A stretch of 64,000 bases of DNA from assembly GCA_014058105.1 (NCBI GenBank), contig JACGCM010002202.1, positions 62,001-126,000 of the forward strand. Direction: 5' to 3'. Source of the DNA: Kingdonia uniflora. Lineage: Eukaryota; Streptophyta; Magnoliopsida; Ranunculales; Circaeasteraceae. The notes below the pieces were generated by a model. The model was not told the origin of the DNA and searched no databases. It worked only from the letters and a program-made list of their open reading frames with translations. Both the position numbers and the translations under genes were made by a program. Of this stretch, positions 35,543 through 45,600 are shown one piece after another; the stretch's first letter is position 1, and each line of letters starts with the position of its first letter.

Positions 35543-36110
35543 TTAAAATAATAGTTCTACGTACGAAATTAAACTCAAAACATATACAATTAAACTTAAT
35601 TCATCATTCACGACTGATGTAGGGATTAAACCAAGACCATTCAGTAAGGGGGAGCAGATCACGTCCATAGTTGGAAAATTGGTAATTTGTTGGAAACTCA
35701 TCAGGCGGAACATAGTTCTGGTAAAAAATATCGTATGGAGTCTCGAACGGGATCGATTGGTTATATTTCTCATACCATTCATATCTGGCTTCGTGGAGAA
35801 TATAGGTTAGTGGAACACCTCTGATCCGTCTATCAATATTCTTCTGTATCTCATGAAACTCATCAAATTTAACCTTATGCACATTCTACCTGTTGTATAA
35901 ATTTCCAGGAGGTTATTGAAGTTTCGTGTGCCCCCTGAATTGGATATGAACTCCATCCCATAACTGATTGAAGTTGAGTTGTCGGAGATGTGAATTATCA
36001 ACAAAATACTGTAAGGATGCGGCCAAGGCGCAATCTTTATTCCAGCCAAATACCACCGAAGAATCATGTGTTAGAGCTAAAAAACTCGGCATTGTTAAGT
36101 TCAAGTAGAA
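35543..36110 (-). pseudogene. Unrecognised minus-strand coding block
   Basis: Two adjoining minus-strand frames together read as one protein: SSVVFGWNKDCALAASLQYF, then NFNQLWDGVHIQFRGHTKLQ, a break near 35885, then KVKFDEFHEIQKNIDRRIRG, SWFNPYISRE and a stop at 35604. An aromatic-rich tail is evident. I do not recognise the family. The opening segment with its conserved-looking tryptophans could be a Myb/SANT-like DNA-binding module, which is a guess. It lies tail to tail with the mobile-domain pseudogene and ends next to the Harbinger insertion. Confidence 0.35.
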
Positions 36111-36217
36111 GACATGTTGCTAGAGCATCTCTAGCCAACATATTTATAAAGCAAAAAATAGTCGTTGTGATATAAAAACTAGCCGTTGTGAAGGACCCAC
36201 CAGAGGAACTAGCCGTT

Positions 36218-36292
36218 GTTGGAAATCAGTGGAGGCGGCGATAAAAAGAGCGTGCGATATTCTTTTTACTGTCGCCTCCACTAATTTCCAAC
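36218..36292. repeat. 32-bp inverted repeat (hairpin) at the start of the transposase
   Basis: The arms 36218-36249 and 36261-36292 begin with GTTGGAAATCAGTGG and pair with three or so mismatches around an 11-base loop. Position and strength suggest a stable RNA or DNA hairpin overlapping the 5' end of the transposase transcript. Confidence 0.8.
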
Positions 36293-36393
36293 GATCACTT
36301 CATCTTCTCCCTTATCCTTTTACACTTCTCTCTTCTCAAGAAACTTGTTCCCCCTTCACCGTCAACACCCTTCTCTCGACTCTACAACCTCAA

Positions 36394-37626
36394 ATGTCTT
36401 CCTCATCATCCTTTTTATCCATTGATGATCCTCTACGTATATCGTCGTCCTCCTTTGACGATCTTATGTTTAATTGTGCGGCGACAATTTATGTTTTGCA
36501 CCAAAATACAATAAACCTAGTAGTACATGATGCAACTTTGAGTCACAACGGGAGTCTCATGAGACGTAAGGATAAGAGAAAGAAGCGAGATCACGAATTG
36601 AAGCATTACAACATTATACGGGACTACTTCAAGCCGATGTGCACATATGAGCCAGATGAATTTTGAAGACGTTTTCATATGAGTAGACACATGTTTATGC
36701 GTATATTCGATGCAATCGTTGCACATGATCATTACTTTATCCAAAAACCCAACAACGTTGGTACTATAGGGTTATCACCGTACCAAAAGATAGTCGCGAT
36801 ACTACGTTTCCTAAACTACGGTGTTGCGGCAGATCTTTTTGACGAGTAGATTCGAATAGGAGAAAACACAACCTTGTTAAGTATGGAAATGTTTTGTGTT
36901 GCGGTTACACAAATTTTTGGCAAAAATTATCTTCGAGCACCAAACACGGCCGACGTCGAAAGGTTAAAAGCGATCGAAGAGTCACGGAGATTTCTCAGCA
37001 TTTTAGAAAGCCTTGATTGCATGCATTGAATATAGAAAAATTATCCCATAGATTGGCACGGTCAATTTACTGGTTATTACCCCAATGCGACACTAATTCT
37101 TAAAGCGGTAGCTTAACACGACCTTTGGATTTGACATTTTTTTTTTGGTTACTAGGGTCTAACAATGATATCAATGTCCTACAATAATCACATCTTTTTA
37201 CCGACCTGGCCGATGGTATCGCCCCGCCTTGCAATTATACAATTGCCAGAAAAGTTATAATATGGGGGTATTACCTAGCGGATGACATATACTCCAAATA
37301 GAGAATACTTGTCCAAACCATATCCAATCTGGTTACAGCGAAACAAAAATTCTTTGCTTAACAACAATAAAGTTGCCGAAAAGACACAGAACGGGCATTT
37401 GAGATTTTACAATCACGGTTTCAATACTGTAAACAATCTGATTAAATTGTGGAAACCCAAGGTTTTGAACAATTTCATGAAGGTGTGCATGATAATACAC
37501 AATATAATCGTCGAAGAGGAACAAAATTCATTCCCATTATACTTAGACTACAATTCGAACGATCCCTCAACTATCGAAGGAGAACGGTTCAATATTGTAC
37601 GCGAACGCGAACGCAGAACAATATAA
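36394..37626 (+). pseudogene. Harbinger (HARBI1-like, DDE_Tnp_4) transposase, broken
   Basis: The start is MSSSSSFLSIDDPLRISSSS. It continues through a TGA at 36664 into RRFHMSRHMFMRIFDAIVAH and LSPYQKIVAILRFLNYGVAA. The DDE nuclease follows: FLSILESLDCMH (first Asp), WHGQFTGYYPNATLILKAVA, LGSNNDINVLQ (second Asp), GYYLADDIYSK, and KVCMIIHNIIVEEEQ. At least six stops and one or more frameshifts interrupt it (for example 36664, about 36847 and 37026). Active members cut and paste Harbinger elements at TNA-type sites with a Myb-like partner, which is not found inside this copy. Confidence 0.85.
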
Positions 37627-37998
37627 TATTTTATAATCTAAAATGAACCACATTCGAAGTCGAGAATTGCACTTTGATCTAAATGATGATCTAATCGAGC
37701 ATTTGTGGGTCGTGAAGGAAAATCTTCAAACCTAGTACTCAATTTATTGTATTATCTGAGTGTTCTTGATGTAATTTAATGCTTCTTGTCGTACACGCTT
37801 ATTAAAAAAGTTTTTGATATTACATTATTCTTATATTTGTTTTAACATAATATTCTCGGAAAATCCGTGCGGTAAAAGGAATACCGCCAAACTTATTTTT
37901 TTTGAGTTTGAGCTCCTCAGTTGGGTTCTGATACGTCCAGTTGGCAAACCCAAACTCAAATTGGCGTTGCTGAAACCCAAACCCAAATGGAGATGCTC

Positions 37999-40900
37999 GC
38001 TAGGTGCTACAATTTTGATGGTTATAATATTCAGTTGGATGTGATTACCAACATTGTTAAGTGTTACTTTTCCGCTCATGATTTGCATTGCAACACATTT
38101 GTAAGTGCATTTGCATCAAACCACTGGCGAAGTGGATTTTCACAAAATTCGTTTTCCACAGTTAGGTTCACCATGGAAATTAGAAGATGGAAAACGCATT
38201 TTCCACCATAGTGAGAAGTATGGAAATCTCGAGCACCACCTCAAAAGTTGGATGTTTTGGTTTTCCGGACTCGGGTTTCACACTTTCACTCCATTTCGAA
38301 AAACTGTTGGATTATAATAACTCTCTTCCGCTCTCTCAGAGTGAACCAAGGTGAGCTCCGAAGTTTCTCTCCCACAGGTATCTCTCTCTCTGTTTGGTTT
38401 TGTTAATCGTAAATCTTATAAATTAAGGTTTCTGATTTGCTATTTCGTAGGTTTCGTGTTTAATTAGGTTTTTGTGATAAAGTTTGATTTTAGTTTAACA
38501 TTATAATTGAATTAGTTTCTTCTTATTCAATGAACCGGGGTTTGATGTAGAAATTAGGTATAGTTGGAACTAGTAGTACAAAATCAAAAGCATGAAGGAC
38601 ATAATATGAAGCTTATGATATTTGGTTGGCATTACAAAATATTATACAAAAACATCGTAAACGTATTGATTTCGTTTGAATGATGAAAATTATAACAAGT
38701 AACTCGAAGGATTCATAAAGAACTCAAAATCTTCTAATACAAGTAACTAAATCAATGTAGAGTGTTAGTTATATGTAGCTAGTGATGTCTAAACCTTTCC
38801 TGTAACTATAATTAGCCATTACGACTCTGACCATTAAAAAATTCTGACAATTTCGCTATTAACACCTAAAATCTTAGAAATTTAATTTAGTGGAGATTTG
38901 GAGTGAAAATGTCATCTTAGAAGAGTATGCAAAGTGTAGAATGACCATACCAAAGATAGATTTGAGAGAACCGGGGGATCAACTTTGTCTCTGGTGACTT
39001 TGAGATTTTCATTGAACCGGGATTGACAGTGGCAGAGGTGACAGGGGGGGGGGGGGGGGGAGATGATAAGAGCTTCTGGGTGTAATAGTGAGACTAATGT
39101 GGAAACGGATAGTGATCTCTAACTAGGTCCCTAGGTAGAAGGATAACATAGGTTGACTGAATATTGGAAGTAAGAATAATGCAAAGGTTGGTTCTTGAGA
39201 AAATTTATGTATGATATAACTTAAAAGGCCTCAGAAGAAACTCAAAAGTGGCCTATGAACCATTGTATTTGCTTAGAATCGTCTAAATCTTTGTTAACCT
39301 CGTTAAGATTGTTTTCGGCATAGCTAGAAAATCATTTTGTAGACGCTTCAACTCCAAGGTTCTTGAATGGTTAAACGAAGCTTTCTTGATTTCGACTCCA
39401 AGCTGTGGAAGATCTTGGGTATATAGTTTGTCAAGAAATTATTGATCTTTGATTTGGATTGGAGTTTCATTTGTGTATTATGGTGGACGGGGGAGTGGCG
39501 CTTTGATTAAGAGTTTTTAGGCAAGTACTATTACCAAGGAGGTGGCCTTATCGAGAGGAACAATACTTCTCTTTGAGGCTGCAAGAATGTTGATGATTGA
39601 GTGATTTCAAGCGAAATTTCAGATTCTTTGGATTCTTGTTATTTAATTGAATTTGCGTGTTTAGGAGAAAGTTTAGTTCGTTCTCTTCTAGCTGAGGCTG
39701 GGCAGGTTTCTTTTCATCCTAATGTTGATGACAAATGTATTCGCAAGATGATGCAGGAGCAACCATCCAAAGCACCCGAGAAGTGACTCAAGTGCCCGAG
39801 TATAGTCCAGGAAATAAAGGAAATTTGGGCAACCAAGTCATCACCCGACTCGGAAGAAAAAGAGACCAGGGAGTCTCAGGGGCTGCCCGGGCTCTGTCTT
39901 GAACGCTCCCAAATTCCCAGAAGGGATTAGTATTTTTTTCTTTCTTCCTATTTTTGTGATTTTTTTTGTCTTTTCTTTCTTCAAATCTCGTCCTTAAGAT
40001 GTTTATTGATGTCTTATTTATTTTCAATAATGCCCTTATCATTTGTAAGAGGGAATATGATTAGGATTGGAGTTGTTGATTTGTTTTGAAGAAAATAACT
40101 TGTTTATTTCTGTTCTTGAATAAGAACCCTAAATTAAATGTTATTTCCTTCAATCTTTCTGAAAATCTTGCTTGTTTTACTTGAATCTTGTTGTTTTGAA
40201 GTTACGTGGTTCTGCTGCCACTTTGCATAACAAGATAAACATAAATGGTAGTTCCTAGTAAACCCTTATTTTTGATAATTTTACTAGAGTTGACCGTCAT
40301 TCACACCCTTAATAACCAACTCCAACTATAAAGATATTTAACAAACCCATCTCACATTTTAAATCTAGTGTCTTGACTTAATCTCTCCCTCTCACATAAC
40401 CCTCTCCCTATATGAATGCCAACCAACGGTTTAATTTTTGCTTAATGCTGTCAATTTATGCTAGCGCTTGCTGACGTTGATGTATAGCAGCACCTGCCGC
40501 CTCTCCCTTATTCCAACTATTGCTTTAGCCCCACTCTTAAATAAAGGAAACCCATAATGGAGACTCTAGTAAAGCTCAAACCGGAAACAGATATGTATAT
40601 GCAACACAATTCCCTACCTGAAAAAAATGTGTTTGTCTTGAAACTAGAATCTGCAGAAGAAACTCCTAAAAAATTCTAAAAAATTGGGTACTTTCATAGT
40701 CGAGGGAACATCATACTAGATTGTTGTCATATTGGCAATTTACCTATGAAATAGACATCAATTGCAAATTTGGTTCTGCCATTGCTTTCAGATTTTCCCT
40801 GTATAAGTCACACTTGGTTACTTGATTACTCCTCTTTCACAGTGGTCCTTTTTCCTTTGCTTTTTATTTTCTTGTTTGGAGGTCATCTTGATCTCTCAGT

Positions 40901-41009
40901 TTTCTCCCTTATTTCAGCTTTGATATACGGTTTCGTATCTGTTTGATTTATAAACAAGGGTTTAGCCGTTTAGGTTTATGCGCTACTACAATCTTACGCA
41001 TGGCATTTA
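37999..41009. other. 3 kb upstream region without a recognisable gene
   Basis: No family could be assigned to the short frames. A CT-rich block at 38320-38400 with GT- and AG-type junctions looks like a 5' UTR with an intron. A 17-G run lies at 39044-39060. The stretch may be promoter or leader DNA of the USP39 gene. Confidence 0.3.
39044..39060. repeat. Run of 17 guanines
   Basis: An uninterrupted G homopolymer is followed by AGATG. It can form quadruplex structures, and its length may be a sequencing or assembly artefact. Confidence 0.9.
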
Positions 41010-41788
41010 GGGGCCGTTTGGCAAACTTGAAAAAATCGAAAGTAACTTTATTGAAAAGCTTGTGGAAGTAAAAGCAACTAAAAACTTGTTTGGCAATCTC
41101 AAAATCAATTCAATAAGTCAAAAATGTAATTGAGAGAAAATTGCTAAAATGGTTGTATTCTTTATGTCTAAGATTGACTGGGAGACCTCAAAACATTAGA
41201 TCCTCATGAAAAAAATGAGTATATTGCAAAACAAACTTCTAATCTTAGGCAAGATTGCAGGGACATACTGATATAGCTCTTAATTTTGTTTTGTTTATGC
41301 TAATGGCGACTAGTTTCAGAGTGGGATTAGTTTCATCAATTCTGTTGGTTCTTGAATCTTACAAGATCGTAAGAGCTGTAATATGGGGTTACATCGATGG
41401 GAATGTTAATCATAGTTTTTATGATCTCTTAGGTATACAAACATGTATTTGTTGTCATGTTGGATTCCTAGGATGATACTCTCCATTGAAGGACCATTGA
41501 AGGAGGACATGATAGGTGTGAATACAAAAGAAATCACAAGTATAAGAGAAGAATTAGGGATTGGAGTACACAGAGAGCGAGATGGGGTGGGGAGAGAGAT
41601 AGACGGATGGACGGAGTGTTCTTCCGCAAAATTGCTTTCAAAAAGCAAAAAGCAAAGATTATTAGCTTTCCCATAAAGCTATATTTTAACTTTCAAAAGT
41701 AATTTATTGTGTTGGCAAACTTACTTTCTTGCTTTTCATCTTTACAAAATAATAAAGTAACTTTTTTTCTTTGCATCCAAACGGAGTC
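41010..41788. mobile_element. Tourist-like MITE (PIF/Harbinger) with TTA duplications
   Basis: The left end is GGGGCCGTTTGG (41010-41021). The right end is the inverted CCAAACGGAGTC (41777-41788). TTA lies directly outside both ends (41007-41009 and 41789-41791), the classic Tourist target-site duplication. Sub-ends share inverted AAAGTAACTTTATT-like sequence. The 779-bp interior has no meaningful coding frame. It sits about 840 bp before the USP39 start codon. Confidence 0.8.
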
Positions 41789-42627
41789 TTAGCAAGGACT
41801 TCCGCTCCTACAGTAAACTCTCACTGACATAAGCAAACAAAAATAATATTAAAAAACTGAAGAATTGATTTGAACATAAAAAAATCAATTAGGGTTCAAA
41901 AATTAACCAAAGGGGAGTTCAAATTCTCTCTTGAAGAATTTAATTATGAAAACACAAAATCTAAGTTTGGGCAACATCTCCCCCATTTTTAAGCTTAGGG
42001 TTTCCGAATTACAACGGGAAAAGTGATTACAAACTGACTAAATAACTGAATGCAGAATAGAGAAATAAAACAAGTCACTATAAAAGGAAATAGTTAGGTC
42101 TCGTGGGCCTTCACGTGCTTAGTGTTTATGTCCATGCATCACAATCACTATCACATTATATGCATCTTCAGCTAACAAGTAGTAAATCTCCATTGCGATC
42201 AAAATTATCACCCGAAGGCCCAAGTAAATCTTTTATGAAATAATGGTGATAAACTGTCATGACTCATGAATCTTACACGAGGTCTTGTTTGGTGACTTTG
42301 ATCTTTACGTCGTTATTTGGTTCTTCTCCAGAGACTATCTTGTTATATATATGTACAAGAATAAATAACCATTAACTGATTGTGTATAGTAAATTCTTCT
42401 TAGAAGACTCCAAATATCCCCTCTTTACCTATGTGATTTTTGATTCCTGTATTTTGCAAGATTTTTTTTCCTGATACCCTTGCATATCTTGATGTATTCA
42501 TTACGTTAGTGAACAAGTGTTGTAACTCTTGTATGATACTGATGATGGAGAATAATAAGTTCCATTTTGTCTTATTTATGCTGTTCTTTAACCTTATGTA
42601 GAGAACTGAGAAAGGAAATTGGAGAGG

Positions 42628-45600
42628 ATGAAAACAAAGAGAGAGGAAGAACACGAAGAGGTGGAGTTGAAGAAGCAGAAGGTCTTTCATGAGCATTCTA
42701 TTTTAGCTATTGACAACCCTCTTCTTCCCCTTGCTTCTTATGATGATGATGAAGAAGAAGAAAAGATAGAGGAAATTGGTAATAGAGATATGGTAGAAAA
42801 TGGTCACGAAGAAGACATAGAAAGTGATGATGATATTCAGGAGGAAGGATTTTTCAAAGGAAAATCAAATCGTTTGGTTGAAGTTCGAAGAGACTGTCCT
42901 TACCTGGATACTGTTAATCGTCAGGTATATATTTTAGTTTTATTGTTTCTGTCATCTTTGACATTGTTTCATTGTCATCATTGCAGTCAAGTGAGGGTTT
43001 AACAAGGCGAATGTAAATACATGCTATGGGGGAAAATAGGGAAGCTGGGGAAATGATGAAAAATTGCAAAAGGGAGCGGCATGAAAAAGACAGGTTTTAA
43101 TCTATAAAAAAGACTATTCGCAAATAATTTCGAATGGAAAAAAGGGAAACCAATTGTACTAGGTTTGTTACGGAAGTCTTATGGTCTTTGTAGAACCATA
43201 GGTTTCCAAAAGTTAAGGATTTAAAAGACAAATACCAGAAAATCACCTTGGAATTTTTAGAAACATTTTATTATTTCATACTTATCTAAAGACTCATTAT
43301 TTAGTCTTGTGGATGTGGAATGCTAAGATGCAACTGTGAATGAGCTGCACAATGCAACTCTCACCAACATAAATCTCTCATGTTGTACACATTCAACTTC
43401 TTAACCTTATGTATGTGCCAAGCATCTATGACCCTAAAAACTGCATAGCATGTTATACACTGATGTATCAACGTACTAGTCTCTAAGCAATGAAGCAGAA
43501 TATCTTTGGTCTTAGTGTATAATTCATGTACTTGAATGTATGATATTCTGTACAGAAGTAAAATGAGATGTAACGTACATATCTTTATTGCTAATTTTCA
43601 TAAATGTGTTGTATTGTAGTATATAGAGTGAGTTGTACTGTGCAACTCATTCACAGTTGCATCTTAGCATTCCACAAGACAAAATAATGAGTCTTTAGAT
43701 AAGTATGAAGCAATGATACACATGATACACATTTTTCAAAGCAAGATATGTTCTTTTTTGCTGGGCAAGCTGAGGCTAGGTAACCCCATGAAACAATGAA
43801 TTAATGAATGAGTTTGCAACTTAATGTACTTTTTTCCCCCAACATCACTCTAAAGATATTCAAACAAAGGAGACAGTCATGTTGAGTGTAGGGTCCCCTA
43901 GCGTTTTCTTTCTATTTAGTTCTAGCCTACTGGCACCTAGTAGGGGGTAGGCCCCGAGAACGTAGTGTGCACGGAAGGTGGTGTCAAGCCACAAGGATTC
44001 CGCACTCATGCTCAACATCGTTCCCACAGTGTTGATCGGAGGCGTTGGTGGTGTCAAATGGACCTGTTGGTCGAGATCCCCACGGCCCAACCCCATTCTA
44101 GCTACCCAATGCAGTAGAATAGCTCCCAAAAAGAAGGGAGCCGGCTCAAGGTTAAGCAGTGTAGGCCTTGCCAGAGCGTGGGCCCAATGGAGATGAATCA
44201 TTTAATACAAGCTAGCCGAAGGCTTCTTCTATTCATCGGACGACCTTACGTTCAGATCTAGCTCGCGTCTTGCGATTACCTAGCGGTGCTCGCATCCGCC
44301 TTCTTCAGCTCCTGCCTCACCGCTTCCATCGATAGCTCGTCTTCCGCTGACTTGTCTCTTAGCTACTATCTACTGATGAGCACTCACCTCTTCCCGTCTC
44401 AAGATCTCTGGATGCTTGCTTCCTGTCCGTTACCAGTAGGCGAGAGATCAATAGAAAGAAAGAAGGAAGTTATGCACTCCAAGAAGCTGCGTCACGAATA
44501 CTCAGCCATACCCAAGCACTAATAGTCGACGCAAGCCTAGAAGAAGTCCAATGATCAAAGACGAGGAAGGGCGTAGCAAGCGACGAAATGCTTCAGGGAG
44601 TTGAAAATAAGCGTAGATCCGGAGATTCCTGAATAGGTCAACTTTTCGAACTGCTGCTGAATCTATGGGCAGGCAAAGTAGCCGGGCTAGAAGGGAGCTA
44701 GAATGCTCAAACTCCTAGTGCGAAATCCCCTTAGGGCCTGCGAAAGAAGACGAGCATGTTTCTTGCTAAGCATTTTCCTCGTTTCACTCCGACTAAGGCA
44801 GACAAGCAACTCAACTCAAAAGAAGCGTAAGTGAAAGGTGAAGGTTAGGCTACCTAACCTCATGTATAAGAAAACAGGCTCCAGCAATAAGAGTCCGATA
44901 TGAAAAGGTCGCTGGATCTAGGCCCTTACAGCCAGGATGACAACGCGTTGATGATTTTGCAGAGGAAAAGCAAGGCTTCGAGGAGTCAAAAGCTTCTTAG
45001 GTCAAAAGCAATGTGAAGCGAGCACTTTCAACACAGGTTTTCATTAGTCTAGTGTAGTGGCTTAGGTTCTAGCTTTTCTTTTGGCTACGCTTAGCCTTGT
45101 GACGGGATGTGATTAACTACTTGAAGCTTCACTTTTTCCTAGATCAGCTAGAAACCCATCGTCCTGGGTTTCACCATTAGGTTATGAGCTATGTTGCTAA
45201 ATCGCGTCCTCTGTTGCATAGTGGTAATGACTATGGAGGGAGCGCTATGGAAAGCCACGCTCTTAACATATAAGCGCTAAGGACTAAGCAGGAGTCAAAG
45301 CATCTTCTTTCGCAGCTGTGCAACTCATTAGTGACTTGGTCCTTAGACTTACTCTTTTGCTTAAAACACGATACACATTTTCAAAGCAAGATATGTTCTT
45401 TTTTGCTGGGCAAGCTGGGGCTAGGTAACCCCATGAAGCAATGAATTTGCAACCTAATGTACTTTTTTCCCCCAACATCATTCTGAAGATATTCAAACCG
45501 AGCCATAGGCTAGGTGGGGGATAAGACACTATTACAAAAAGTAGTACAATAAGATGCTAGAAAGTCAGCACATGATATACCCTCCCTAAAGACATGATAG

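Larger units (their letters stand above)
36123..37998 (+). mobile_element. PIF/Harbinger transposon, decayed copy
   Basis: The termini are GAGCATCT (36123-36130) and the inverted AGATGCTC (37991-37998). GCTA stands immediately outside both ends (36119-36122 and 37999-38002), fitting a duplication of CTA or GCTA. The element holds a recognisable but broken Harbinger transposase. Sub-ends carry TTGGGTTTGGGTTT-like sequence on the right only, so inverted identity is short. Confidence 0.75.

Noticed and set aside
43860..44201. 113-codon minus frame in the organelle-like insert as a mitochondrial gene
   Set aside because: It does not match any standard mitochondrial protein I can recall, and high GC favours chance open frames.
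43724..45498. Flanking repeats as LTRs of a small retrotransposon
   Set aside because: The repeat edges are not TG...CA, there is no primer-binding site or purine tract, and the repeat extends past any TG.
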